From contig NZ_JAVRBG010000007.1 in NCBI RefSeq assembly GCF_031845265.1, positions 138,429 to 202,428 of the forward strand: a stretch of DNA of 64,000 nt. The letters are read 5' to 3'. A program made the translations under genes and the position numbers. Of this stretch, positions 1 through 7,595 are shown in pieces. The notes under the pieces are model-generated. The model was not told where the DNA came from. It worked only from the letters and a program-made list of their open reading frames with translations, and did no database searches. This DNA is from Mesonia ostreae. Lineage in GTDB: Bacteria; Bacteroidota; Bacteroidia; Flavobacteriales; Flavobacteriaceae. Every line of letters begins with the position of its first letter. Position 1 is the first letter of the stretch.

Positions 1-2
1 AA

Positions 3-629
3 CGAGAAAAGTCGATTAGAAATACCACCCAAATTGAAGGAATAGACCAAGTAAATACTTCTATTTATACGAGTCTCCCCGAAAATAACTATAACGCCAT
101 GGGCTCATTTGCTAAACAAATTTCTAAGTATAAATTTACACTTAGCGGAAATTTGAGTTGGGCAGATTACAGCCGAGTGGTAAATGATGAGCTAAATGAT
201 TATCAATCTAATAATTATGGGTACACCATCAAAGCCGAAACCCGTTTTAAAGATTGGCCCAATTTAGAATTAGGCTGGGAGCAAGGTTTAAATAACTTTA
301 AATCTGACCGCTTAGAGAATAAATTCACCAAAATTAACCCTTATGCAGTTTTGGATTGGGATTTTCTAAATGACTTTATTTTCTTTGCAGATTATACTTA
401 TAATCATTATAAAAACCTCAATACAGATCAAGTCAACCAGTTTGATGTAGGTAACCTGTCCTTATATTATAACAAAGAAGACAGTCCGTGGGGTTTTGAA
501 ATTGATGTAGATAATGTGTTTGATGTGCGTTATAAAAATGAAAATTCTTTTAATCAGTTTTTGGTAAGTGACACCCGCATTTTTATTCAACCCAGAACGG
601 TATTGTTTAAACTTTCCTATAAGCTCTAA
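3..629 (+). CDS. C-terminal fragment of an outer-membrane beta-barrel / TonB-dependent receptor-like protein
   Basis: The reading frame is already open at position 3 and runs 208 codons to a stop at 627-629, so the gene begins upstream of the window. The protein alternates short polar and aromatic/hydrophobic stretches typical of antiparallel outer-membrane strands. It has the near-terminal motif NVFDVRY, like the NLFD-type motif close to the end of many TonB-dependent receptors, and it ends in a hydrophobic strand (LFKLSYKL). The plug domain and signal peptide are not in the window, so TonB dependence and substrate cannot be decided. It could equally be an Omp_b-brl_3-type barrel. An ATG at 99 is internal and is not the start. 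Confidence 0.7.
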   Translation, partial: REKSIRNTTQIEGIDQVNTSIYTSLPENNYNAMGSFAKQISKYKFTLSGNLSWADYSRVVNDELNDYQSNNYGYTIKAETRFKDWPNLELGWEQGLNNFKSDRLENKFTKINPYAVLDWDFLNDFIFFADYTYNHYKNLNTDQVNQFDVGNLSLYYNKEDSPWGFEIDVDNVFDVRYKNENSFNQFLVSDTRIFIQPRTVLFKLSYKL

Positions 630-632
630 CAA

Positions 633-1320
633 ATTCCTGCGCAGGCAGGAATCTTAAAGCGCGCTGTTGTGGGATCTACTTGATCTATTGCTCTTTTCGA
701 AGTAGGCTTTTTTAATGAAAAATTTTCAGTAGAGAATCACTTTACGGAATTAATTTTATGATATTTGGATCATGGAATTTCTAAGCATGAGATTCTGAGC
801 TGAACTCAGAATGACAGGAATCGAGTGAGATTGGAGTTTCTAAGCATGAGATTCCGGGTCAGGCCCGGAATGAGTTCCTGCGCAGGCAGGAATCTTAAAG
901 CGCGCTGCTGTGGCGTTTGCTTGACCTACAGAGCTTGTCGAAGCAGGCTTTTCTTCAAATTTTCAATATAGAATTCCTTTACGGAATTAATTTCGTAATA
1001 ATTGAATGATTTGGTTTTCTAAGCATAAGATTCCGAGTCAGGCCCGGAATGTAATTCCTGCGTAGGCAGGAATCTTAAAGCGTACTGCTATGATGTTTGC
1101 TTTACTTACTGAGTTTGGAGTCTTATGGTATTTGAGAAGAAGCTAAAATTATTAGCGCATTACTTTTTGATTCTAAATGTCCTACTGAGCTTGTCGAAGT
1201 AGATTAGTAAGAAGATCCAACTTCTAAGCATGAGATTCTGAGCCAAGCCCAGAATGACAAGAACGGGTTGAGTTTTGAGTTTCTAAGCATGAGATTCTGA
1301 GTCGAGCCCAGAATGACAAG
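633..1320. repeat. Composite palindromic repeat array between barrel gene and dusB
   Basis: This gene-free stretch is built from three modules. Module A is a hairpin ATTCCTGC-GCAG-GCAGGAAT followed by CTTAAAGCGCGCTG, with copies near 633, 875 and 1054 (the last degenerate). Module B is TTTACGGAATTAATTT, near 732 and 972. Module C is TTCTAAGCATGAGATTC followed by a short inverted repeat (for example ATTCTGAG..CTCAGAAT), near 779, 838, 1019, 1222 and 1280. Each A is followed by B and/or C, so the order A-B-C is reiterated with a period of about 180-240 bp. Arm mutations are often compensated (ATTCTGAG to ATTCCGGG), which suggests the hairpin is what is kept. I see no coding region here. Confidence 0.8.
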
Positions 1321-1350
1321 ATTTAAACTTAAGATTTACATCTTATTTAC

Positions 1351-1358
1351 TAATTTTG
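1351..1358 (+). promoter_or_regulatory. Probable -7 box for dusB
   Basis: TAATTTTG matches the Bacteroidota -7 consensus TAnnTTTG and lies 24 nt before the TTG start codon of dusB. No clear TTG -33 element is seen at the expected distance. Confidence 0.5.
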
Positions 1359-1382
1359 CAATTAAAATAAAAGAAATCAGTT

Positions 1383-2375
1383 TTGGCGAAAATAGGAGAT
1401 ATTGAGGTAGGAGAGTTCCCATTGTTATTGGCACCTATGGAAGATGTAAGCGATCCTCCATTTAGAGCTTTGTGTAAAGAACAAGGAGCAGATGTAGTGT
1501 ATACCGAGTTTATTTCTTCGGAAGGCTTGATTCGCGATGCGGCAAAAAGCGTGATGAAACTCGATATCTACGAGAAAGAACGTCCTGTTGGGATCCAAAT
1601 TTTTGGAGCCAATTTAGAATCTATGCTAGAGTCGGTAGAGATTGTAGAAAAATCGGGTCCAGATATTATTGATATCAATTTTGGTTGTCCCGTAAAAAAG
1701 GTGGTTTCCAAGGGAGCGGGCGCAGGAATTTTAAAAGATATAGATCTTATGGTTTCCTTAACGGAAGCGATGGTAAAACATACCAACTTACCCATTACCG
1801 TAAAAACACGTTTGGGCTGGGATCAGGATTCTATAAAAATTTTAGAAGTAGCCGAACGTTTACAAGATGTAGGCTGTAAAGCGATTTCTATTCACGGAAG
1901 AACGCGTGCGCAAATGTATAAAGGCGAAGCCGATTGGCAGCCTATCGCCGATGTAAAGAACAATCCACGGATGCATATTCCTGTTTTTGGGAATGGAGAT
2001 GTAGATACGCCCCAAAAAGCCATGAAAATGCGTGATGAATTTGGTTTGGATGGCGCCATGATTGGCCGCGCCAGTATTGGTTATCCTTGGTTTTTTAGAG
2101 AAGTAAAACATTATTTTAAAACCGGAAATCTTCTAGATCCGCCTACCATGATCGAACGTTTAGAAGCCGCCAGAAGGCACTTGCAAATGGCCATTGACTG
2201 GAAAGGAGATAAATTGGGGGTTTTTGAAACCCGCAGGCATTATACCAATTACTTTAAAGGCATTCCGCATTTTAAAGAACACCGTATGAAAATGGTAACC
2301 AGCGATGAAGCAAAAGACGTATTTAAAGCCTTTGATGAAGCCGAAAAAGAATTTGGTGATTTTCAGTTTTCATAA
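1383..2375 (+). CDS. dusB: tRNA-dihydrouridine synthase (DusB type)
   Basis: An FMN-dependent enzyme that reduces specific uridines in the tRNA D-loop. It is 330 aa, normal for the family. The N-terminal TIM-barrel motif LLLAPMEDVSDPPFR is followed by the family signature NFGCPVKKV, with the catalytic acid cysteine at about residue 102, then KTRLGW, the HGRT motif and a GNGD phosphate-binding loop. The best start is TTG at 1383, because it gives the family N-terminus KIGDIEVGEFPLLLAPM and lies downstream of a -7 box at 1351. It stands alone, with repeats on both sides. Confidence 0.93.
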   Translation: MAKIGDIEVGEFPLLLAPMEDVSDPPFRALCKEQGADVVYTEFISSEGLIRDAAKSVMKLDIYEKERPVGIQIFGANLESMLESVEIVEKSGPDIIDINFGCPVKKVVSKGAGAGILKDIDLMVSLTEAMVKHTNLPITVKTRLGWDQDSIKILEVAERLQDVGCKAISIHGRTRAQMYKGEADWQPIADVKNNPRMHIPVFGNGDVDTPQKAMKMRDEFGLDGAMIGRASIGYPWFFREVKHYFKTGNLLDPPTMIERLEAARRHLQMAIDWKGDKLGVFETRRHYTNYFKGIPHFKEHRMKMVTSDEAKDVFKAFDEAEKEFGDFQFS

Positions 2376-2443
2376 GTGTAGCAATAATTTACAGATTACC
2401 TCTGGAGAACTTGTTTTATAAGTGAAGAGAATCTAATTTTAAA

Positions 2444-2524
2444 CGACCCACGACCCACGACCCACGACCCACGACCCACGACCCACGACCCACGACCCAC
2501 GACCCACGACCCACGACCCACGAC
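2444..2524. repeat. Heptanucleotide tandem repeat (CGACCCA)n
   Basis: A perfect array of about 11.6 copies of CGACCCA (equivalently ACGACCC) lies in the gap between dusB and the convergent permease gene. There is no stop-free coding role. The length of 7 means copy-number change would shift any frame, but no ORF crosses it. The rest of the 2376-2690 gap is purine-rich low-complexity DNA. Confidence 0.95.
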
Positions 2525-2650
2525 AAGAAAATAAATTAGAGAAACTAGAAGCTAGACAAAGAGCCAAGAGATTGGAGACAAGAAGCAAGAGACAATACGC
2601 TAGAATTAAGGTAAAAAGAAGATTTTATCTCGTAAATGGTGTTTATTAAA

Positions 2651-2687
2651 CTCACCAACTCACCAACTCACCAACTCACCAACTCAC
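2651..2687. repeat. Octanucleotide tandem repeat (CTCACCAA)n
   Basis: Four and a half copies of CTCACCAA end just before the stop codon of the minus-strand permease gene at 2691. With the heptamer array 130 bp away, this makes the gap unusually rich in simple repeats. Confidence 0.9.
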
Positions 2688-2690
2688 TCA

Positions 2691-3887
2691 CTAAGCCAAA
2701 ACCTTACTAATTCTTGTAGCGCCGATATAAGTAGCCATAATTCCCAAAACCATAATAGTAGCAAAAACAATAGCAATATTTTCTGCTTTTAACGCAACGG
2801 GATAAGGTAGCGTTGGAGTAATCATGATTAAATCGAATTGCAACTGCAATAAGATAATCAACATTCCTAATCCTAAGCCCAACATGCCTCCTACAAAAGT
2901 AAGCAGGCTACCTTGCAGTAAGAAAATACGTTTAATTTCTTTAGCTGAAGCTCCTAAATAATGAAGGGTTCTAATATTGTGTTGTTTGTCTAAAATAGCC
3001 ATTACAATAGCTCCTCCCACATTAAAAAGAGCAATAATAAGAACTAGAGTAAAGATGAGGTAAACCGCTAGATTTTCGGTATTTAACATTTTGTACAGCT
3101 TATCATTTAACTGCATTCTATTTTTAATGATAAAATCAGCGCCTAATATCGAAAGTAGTTCTCCTCTTACTTCATCTTCGTTTACGCCAGATTTCAGTTT
3201 AATTTCTAATGCAGAAAATTCTCCCTCTTTTAATTGCAATAATTCTTTCGCAAAGAAATAAGGTGCAAAAACATATTTAGAGTTGAGCTCTTCGTTAATG
3301 CTATACACGCCAATCACCACGGCAGATTTGCTAGAGAACGCATCGCTAGCAACACTCACTTGTCCTTTTCCTGGTTTGGGAACCATGATTTTTAGAGCGT
3401 CATTATAACCGCCTATTCCTAAAGATAATTTTTTGGAAATAAGACTTCCTATAACCACTTGATTTTCTAACGGGTGCATCCAAACACCACCAATCAGTTC
3501 GTTTTCAATTGGGTTAACGCTGAGGTAATTTTTATCTACAGATTTAATAAATGCAGGTGTATGTTTGTTATTGTAACTAAGTAACACCTGTTCTTCAATA
3601 ATTTTAGAAAAGGCTTCTAGACCTTCTATCTGTTTAATTTCACCTAGTTTTTTTGAATCGATTTGAATTGTTTTTCCGCTTGACGGAAGAATTTTTAAAT
3701 CGGGATCAAATTCGTTGGAAAACGAGAGGCTAAATTCCTTTAGCCCTGCAAAACCAGATAAGACAATAAATAACGCCAAAGCGCCAGCAAATACTCCTAT
3801 CCCTGCAATGATGGTAATAATATTAATGGCAGAATTTTTACTTTTCGTCGCCAAATACCGCTTTGCGATGTAATAGGAGAAATTCAA
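2691..3887 (-). CDS. FtsX-like ABC transporter permease (LolC/LolE-type)
   Basis: An inner-membrane permease of the MacB/FtsX superfamily, 398 aa. It has an N-terminal membrane segment (about residues 22-46, IITIIAGIGVFAGALALFIVL), a large periplasmic domain (about 50-270) and three C-terminal helices beginning near residue 275. This layout fits the lipoprotein-releasing LolC/E family, although no matching ATPase (LolD) gene is nearby. The start is TTG at 3887, giving the family-typical N-terminus MNFSYYIAKRYL. It begins 1 nt after the rbfA stop region, so the two genes form one transcription unit. Whether the substrate is lipoproteins is inferred from family only. Confidence 0.85.
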   Translation of the reverse strand: MNFSYYIAKRYLATKSKNSAINIITIIAGIGVFAGALALFIVLSGFAGLKEFSLSFSNEFDPDLKILPSSGKTIQIDSKKLGEIKQIEGLEAFSKIIEEQVLLSYNNKHTPAFIKSVDKNYLSVNPIENELIGGVWMHPLENQVVIGSLISKKLSLGIGGYNDALKIMVPKPGKGQVSVASDAFSSKSAVVIGVYSINEELNSKYVFAPYFFAKELLQLKEGEFSALEIKLKSGVNEDEVRGELLSILGADFIIKNRMQLNDKLYKMLNTENLAVYLIFTLVLIIALFNVGGAIVMAILDKQHNIRTLHYLGASAKEIKRIFLLQGSLLTFVGGMLGLGLGMLIILLQLQFDLIMITPTLPYPVALKAENIAIVFATIMVLGIMATYIGATRISKVLA

Positions 3888-3888
3888 A

Positions 3889-4284
3889 TTAAGATTTTTT
3901 TCTTTTATCTAGTAAATCTGGGTTCTCAATAGGATTTTCTTTTCCTTTTACTGCCTCATCAATTTCTTCGATGTAATCTAGAGAATCATCTAGAAATAAA
4001 TCTAAATCGGGCATTTTTCTCAATTGATGCTTTGTCTTTAAAGCCACTTGATGCTTTAAACGATGCTTGATTTCTCTTAACTCATCTAAAAGAGCCTTGC
4101 CTTGAGCGCTTGGGAAAATACTTAGGTAAGCTTTGGCTATAGATAAATCTGTAGTTACTTTCACTTTAGAAACCGAAATAATTATATTAGTTTTTCCAGC
4201 ATTCCTAAGCTCTTGTTGTATTACATCGGCTAAGTCTTTTTGTAAGACTCCGCCAATTTTTTTCTGTCTGTTTGTTTCTTCCAT
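3889..4284 (-). CDS. rbfA: Ribosome-binding factor A
   Basis: A small KH-fold protein that binds the 30S subunit and assists 16S rRNA 5'-end maturation. It is 131 aa, normal length. It shows the family pattern RQKKIGGVLQKDLADVIQ at the start, the VSKVKVTTDLSIAKAYLSIF strand-turn, and PDLDLFLDDSLDYIEEIDE near the C-terminus. It is the first gene of a two-gene unit with the permease. A good -7 box (4296 to 4289) ends only a few bases before the ATG, so its mRNA would have almost no 5' leader. Confidence 0.93.
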   Translation of the reverse strand: MEETNRQKKIGGVLQKDLADVIQQELRNAGKTNIIISVSKVKVTTDLSIAKAYLSIFPSAQGKALLDELREIKHRLKHQVALKTKHQLRKMPDLDLFLDDSLDYIEEIDEAVKGKENPIENPDLLDKRKKS

Positions 4285-4288
4285 ACCG

Positions 4289-4296
4289 CAAAAATA
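4289..4296 (-). promoter_or_regulatory. -7 box of rbfA, very close to the start codon
   Basis: On the minus strand the sequence reads TATTTTTG, a full TAnnTTTG match, and the rbfA ATG (4284-4282) begins 4 nt later. If this is the promoter, transcription starts at or next to the ATG. Confidence 0.5.
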
Positions 4297-4315
4297 GCGT
4301 TTTTAAAAGTTATAG

Positions 4316-4323
4316 TATTTTTG
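4316..4323 (+). promoter_or_regulatory. -7 box of mce
   Basis: TATTTTTG on the plus strand, 21 nt before the mce ATG. It is divergent from the rbfA box 20 bp away, so the two genes share a compact bidirectional promoter region. Confidence 0.55.
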
Positions 4324-4344
4324 TAAAACAAAATTTTAATAAAA

Positions 4345-4749
4345 ATGGATAAAATTGAACACATTGGGATTGCAGTAAACAATCTAGAAGAAGCAAATGC
4401 CACATATAAAAAGCTGTTAGGAACTTCTCCATACAAGCAAGAGGAGGTAGAAAGCGAAGGCGTAACAACCTCTTTCTTTAAGACAGGCGAAAGTAAAATA
4501 GAATTGTTGGCAGCAACGCGGGAGGATAGTCCTATCGCTAAGTTTTTAGAGAAAAAAGGAGAAGGGATTCATCACATCGCTTTTGCGGTGAGTGATATAG
4601 AACGAAAGATAAAAGAATTAGAAGCAGATGGTTTTGTGGTTTTAAATAAAACCCCAAAAAAAGGAGCAGATAATAAGTTGGTTGCTTTCCTGCATCCAAA
4701 ATCATCTCACGGCGTCTTAATAGAATTATGCCAAGAAATAAAAAAATAG
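4345..4749 (+). CDS. mce: Methylmalonyl-CoA epimerase
   Basis: A VOC-fold metalloenzyme interconverting (2R)- and (2S)-methylmalonyl-CoA in propionate/succinate metabolism. It is 134 aa, family length. Two beta-alpha-beta-beta-beta modules are visible. The first starts IEHIGIAVNNLEEA (metal His6) and contains KIELL (Glu53). The second starts HHIAFAVSDIE (His76/77) and ends GVLIELCQ (Glu127). These are the positions where epimerases place their metal ligands. It is monocistronic, followed directly by a tRNA gene. A generic VOC dioxygenase is less likely given this close family pattern. Confidence 0.9.
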   Translation: MDKIEHIGIAVNNLEEANATYKKLLGTSPYKQEEVESEGVTTSFFKTGESKIELLAATREDSPIAKFLEKKGEGIHHIAFAVSDIERKIKELEADGFVVLNKTPKKGADNKLVAFLHPKSSHGVLIELCQEIKK

Positions 4750-4757
4750 CTTTTTTG

Positions 4758-4788
4758 TTGGCAGGTTTCATGAATATGACTATTTTTG
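4758..4788 (+). promoter_or_regulatory. Promoter of the CAT tRNA
   Basis: TTG (4758-4760), a 20-nt spacer and TATTTTTG (4781-4788) match the Bacteroidota -33/-7 promoter, ending 12 nt before the first base of the tRNA. This is the cleanest promoter in the window. Confidence 0.7.
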
Positions 4789-4800
4789 CGTCCTGTTTTA

Positions 4801-4874
4801 GGACCCATAGCTCAGCTGGTTAGAGCACCTGACTCATAATCAGGTGGCCGATGGTTCGAGCCCATCTGGGTCCA
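4801..4874 (+). tRNA. tRNA with CAT anticodon (Met or lysidine-modified Ile)
   Basis: A complete cloverleaf can be drawn. The acceptor stem GGACCCA pairs with TGGGTCC, with discriminator A at 4874. The D-arm contains AGCTCAGCTGGTTAGAGC. The anticodon stem CCTGA/TCAGG (4828-4832/4840-4844) carries loop CTCATAA, with anticodon CAT at 4835-4837. The T-arm is GATGG-TTCGAGC-CCATC. CCA is not encoded in full (CACA follows). A CAT anticodon can be elongator Met or, if C34 is changed to lysidine by TilS, Ile reading AUA. The first acceptor pair is G-C, so initiator tRNA is unlikely. I cannot separate the two elongator identities by eye. Confidence 0.95.
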
Positions 4875-4887
4875 CAAGTTAAGTTAC

Positions 4888-4937
4888 AGTATAAATCCCT
4901 CGCGATTTTACCTAATTACTTAAGAGGGATTTATACT
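4888..4937 (+). terminator. Long hairpin downstream of the tRNA
   Basis: AGTATAAATCCCTC (4888-4901) and GAGGGATTTATACT (4924-4937) form a perfect 14-bp stem around a 22-nt loop. It begins 13 nt after the tRNA and probably ends or processes its transcript. The U-tract is weak. Confidence 0.6.
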
Positions 4938-4990
4938 TATTTAGATAATTTCTTTTTTTTTAAAAGATTTTACTATTTTAGCCTTTAGTT

Positions 4991-5287
4991 ATGAAGAATA
5001 GAAAAAGTTTAAGAATTATAATTTTATCTGCTGCGGTGAGCTTGGTTTCATTGCAGGGCTTTTCTTTTCAGTTAGAGAATCACGAATTAAATAATCCTAC
5101 CGCTCAATCTGGAAGCAATAATAATAACACTATTAGTGAAGCTCCTAATGATTCTGAAACGCCTCAAGCGTTACCAGAGCCGGGGATACCACCTCCTCCA
5201 GGAACTGTACCTATAGATGGGTTCTTAACGTATTTTCTTGTAGCAGGAGCTTTTTTTGGAGTTCGTAAGTTAAGAAAGAAGAACTAG
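4991..5287 (+). CDS. Small secreted protein with PID-CTERM-like sorting tail
   Basis: A 98-aa protein with a signal peptide (about residues 1-26), a low-complexity Asn/Ser/Pro middle (about 30-72) and a C-terminal tail. The tail consists of the triplet P-I-D (residues 74-76), a hydrophobic helix (about 78-90) and a basic end RKLRKKN. That tripartite tail is what defines the PID-CTERM class of Bacteroidota sorting signals, analogous to PEP-CTERM/exosortase or LPXTG/sortase. No sorting transpeptidase is seen in this window. Its last bases overlap the 3' end of the convergent ribE by 4 bp. The role of the mature protein is unknown. Confidence 0.7.
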   Translation: MKNRKSLRIIILSAAVSLVSLQGFSFQLENHELNNPTAQSGSNNNNTISEAPNDSETPQALPEPGIPPPPGTVPIDGFLTYFLVAGAFFGVRKLRKKN

Positions 5288-5874
5288 CTTCTTAATTCTA
5301 AAAGGCGTTGCACATATTTTCCTATTACATCAAATTCTAAATTAACCAGTGTTCCTATTTCAAAACTTTTGAAGCATGTATGCTCATAAGTGTATGGGAT
5401 AATTGCTACATTAAAACAGTCTTTTCTACTGTTTACCACCGTTAAACTTACACCATTTACTGTAATTGAGCCCTTTTCTATGGTTACATTATTTAATGAA
5501 GAATCATAGGTGAAGGTAAAAATATGGCTTCCGTTTTCCTCTTTAATTTGAGAACAAGTGGCAGTCTGGTCTACGTGGCCTTGTACGATATGCCCATCTA
5601 ATCTAGCATTCATTTTCATTCCGCGTTCTAGATTAATCACATCTCCTATCTCTATATGAGTTAAATTCGTTTTTTCTAAAGTCTCTTTAATGGCAGTTAC
5701 CGTATAATAATGACCATCTATTGCAGTAACGGTTAAACAAACGCCATTGTGAGCCACACTTTGATCTATTTTTAATTCTTCCGTAAAGGAAGATTCAATT
5801 TTAAGATGCAAGTTGCCTCCATCCTTAGTTAAGTCTACTACTTTCCCGAGTACTTCTACAATTCCTGTAAACAT
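5284..5874 (-). CDS. ribE: Riboflavin synthase alpha chain
   Basis: Dismutates two 6,7-dimethyl-8-ribityllumazine molecules to riboflavin, the last step of the pathway. It is 196 aa, family length, with two tandem lumazine-binding barrels. The first begins MFTGIVEVLGKV and contains VAHNGVCLTV. The second begins MNARLDGHIVQGHVD and contains ITVNGVSLTV. The duplicated NGV(C/S)LTV motif is diagnostic. It is divergent from pdxA and stands as a single gene. Another common name for the same gene is ribC. Confidence 0.95.
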   Translation of the reverse strand: MFTGIVEVLGKVVDLTKDGGNLHLKIESSFTEELKIDQSVAHNGVCLTVTAIDGHYYTVTAIKETLEKTNLTHIEIGDVINLERGMKMNARLDGHIVQGHVDQTATCSQIKEENGSHIFTFTYDSSLNNVTIEKGSITVNGVSLTVVNSRKDCFNVAIIPYTYEHTCFKSFEIGTLVNLEFDVIGKYVQRLLELRS

Positions 5875-5891
5875 AGTTGTTAATAATTAGT

Positions 5892-5899
5892 TACCTTTG
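5892..5899 (+). promoter_or_regulatory. -7 box of pdxA
   Basis: TACCTTTG matches TAnnTTTG and lies 26 nt before the ATG at 5926. It overlaps the possible upstream GTG at 5899, which would therefore fall outside the transcript. This decides the start of pdxA. Confidence 0.55.
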
Positions 5900-5925
5900 T
5901 GAGAGCAAAAATAGAAATTATTTTG

Positions 5926-6975
5926 ATGAAAAAAGCACAAAAAATAAGAGTTGGTATAAGCATTGGGGATTTAAATGGGATTGGCAGCGAGGTTCTTTTA
6001 AAAACTTTTGAAGATTCGCGAATGTTAGATTTTTGCACTCCCGTAATTTTTGCGAATAATAAATTACTTTCCTTTTATAAGAAACACTTTAAAATGAATA
6101 TCAATTTTCATGGGATTGATAATGCTAAACAAATTATAGATGGAAAATATAATGTCATAAATGTGTGGAAAGATACTCTCAAAATAAATTTTGGAGAAGA
6201 AGATAAGTATTTGGGAAGCTTTACCCTTCAATCTTTGGAGGCGGCAACGCAAGCTTTAAAGGAAGAACATATAGATGTATTGGTAACGGCTCCTATTAAT
6301 AAAAATGTAATACAATCTAATAAATTTAATTTTCCAGGCCATACCGATTATTTAGCTAAACATTTAGGAGGCGGCGAAAGTCTCATGTTTATGATTTCTG
6401 AAAACCTAAAAGTAGGTTTGCTCACAGATCATGTACCAGTGAAAGATGTTGCAGAAGTGATTACACCCGCTCTTATCGAAAAAAAGATTAAAATTATTTC
6501 TAGCTCTCTAGAAGCAGATTTTCGAGTGAGAAAGCCTAAAATTGCCGTTTTAGGAATCAATCCGCATAGCGGAGATAATGGGGTGATAGGAAATGAAGAA
6601 GAAGAAGTTTTAAAACCTACACTAAAGAAATTGCGGGATAGAGGAAATCTAGTTTACGGTCCTTATGCGGCAGATAGTTTTTTTGGCACGAAAAATTATC
6701 TAAATTTTGACGCAGTTGTAGCAGCCTATCACGATCAAGGACTTATTCCCTTTAAAACTTTATCCTTTGGAAACGGAGTAAATTTTACTGCTGGATTAGA
6801 TAGAATAAGAACTTCTCCAGACCATGGAACGGCTTATGAAATTGCGGGAAAAGGAGAGGCAGACCCTACCTCATTTAAAGAAGCAGTATTCGCTGCTATT
6901 GAAATATTTAGGAATAGAGAAGAGTATAAGGAGCTCACTAAAAATCCGCTTAAAAAACAGAACAAAAAATTATAA
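5926..6975 (+). CDS. pdxA: 4-hydroxythreonine-4-phosphate dehydrogenase
   Basis: An NAD-dependent, metal-requiring oxidation step in DXP-dependent pyridoxal phosphate synthesis. About 349 aa from the ATG at 5926. Family motifs follow in order: GISIGDLNGIGSEV (nucleotide/N-terminal loop), VTAPINK, FPGHTDYLA with a metal His, TDHVPVKDV, GINPHSGDNG with a metal His, AAYHDQGLIPFK with a metal His, and RTSPDHGTAYEIAG. All expected zinc histidines are present. The frame extends upstream to a GTG at 5899, but that codon overlaps the promoter box. It has a 71-nt gap to the DUF177 gene, which has its own promoter. Confidence 0.95.
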   Translation: MKKAQKIRVGISIGDLNGIGSEVLLKTFEDSRMLDFCTPVIFANNKLLSFYKKHFKMNINFHGIDNAKQIIDGKYNVINVWKDTLKINFGEEDKYLGSFTLQSLEAATQALKEEHIDVLVTAPINKNVIQSNKFNFPGHTDYLAKHLGGGESLMFMISENLKVGLLTDHVPVKDVAEVITPALIEKKIKIISSSLEADFRVRKPKIAVLGINPHSGDNGVIGNEEEEVLKPTLKKLRDRGNLVYGPYAADSFFGTKNYLNFDAVVAAYHDQGLIPFKTLSFGNGVNFTAGLDRIRTSPDHGTAYEIAGKGEADPTSFKEAVFAAIEIFRNREEYKELTKNPLKKQNKKL

Positions 6976-7016
6976 ACATTTTTTGTTGATAAAGATACTT
7001 AATTAATTATATTTTA

Positions 7017-7024
7017 TATATTTG
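7017..7024 (+). promoter_or_regulatory. -7 box of the DUF177-rpmF unit
   Basis: TATATTTG matches TAnnTTTG, 22 nt before the ATG at 7047. Confidence 0.5.
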
Positions 7025-7046
7025 CACGCCTGAAATTGACGATGTG

Positions 7047-7586
7047 ATGAAGAAGTTAAAAGAGTTTACCATCCCATTTGTGGGATTGAAATTAGGAAGG
7101 CACCATTACGATTATCATATTAATGATACGTTCTTTGATTTTTTTGAGTACGAAGATTTTAATGATATCGATGTGAAAGTAAACCTAGAGTTTGAAAAAA
7201 AACCTACGATGCTGGAGCTAGATTTTCATATTAAAGGCCACATTAACATCAATTGCGATGTAACTAATGAGCCTTACAATCAGCCTTTAGAGAATCATAT
7301 TTCTTTGGTGGTAAAATTTGGAGATGAATTAAACGATGAAAATGAGGATTTGCTTATTTTGCCGCACGGGGAATACGAGATAGAAGTCCAACAATACATT
7401 TATGAGGCCATCGTATTGGGCATACCTATTAAAAGGGTTCACCCAGGTGTTGAAGATGGAACTTTAGATTCAGAAATACTCGATAGATTAGAAGAATTGG
7501 AACCCAAAATTGGGGAAGAAAAAGAAGAAAATGAGGTAGATCCTCGCTGGAATAAATTAAAAAACCTATTAAACGATAAAAATTAA
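7047..7586 (+). CDS. DUF177 (YceD-family) protein linked to L32
   Basis: A 179-aa acidic protein of the YceD/DUF177 family, which in many bacteria lies directly upstream of rpmF. Features are the pattern INCDVTNEPYNQPLENHI in the middle, where the family has C-R/T-x-L cysteine-containing strands (only one Cys remains here), the conserved EYEIEVQQYIYEAIVLGIPIKR segment, and the C-terminal DPRWNKLKNLL. In E. coli and plants the family is implicated in 23S rRNA accumulation, and I infer a ribosome-related role here. GTG at 7044 is an alternative start. It is 9 nt from rpmF and is co-transcribed with it. Confidence 0.85.
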   Translation: MKKLKEFTIPFVGLKLGRHHYDYHINDTFFDFFEYEDFNDIDVKVNLEFEKKPTMLELDFHIKGHININCDVTNEPYNQPLENHISLVVKFGDELNDENEDLLILPHGEYEIEVQQYIYEAIVLGIPIKRVHPGVEDGTLDSEILDRLEELEPKIGEEKEENEVDPRWNKLKNLLNDKN

Positions 7587-7595
7587 GACTTAGCT

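Noticed and set aside
2444..2524. CRISPR array
   Set aside because: The unit is only 7 nt and contiguous, with no spacers; it is a simple tandem repeat.
5899..5925. GTG at 5899 as start of pdxA
   Set aside because: It overlaps the -7 box TACCTTTG and would lie upstream of the transcript; the ATG at 5926 fits the family N-terminus.
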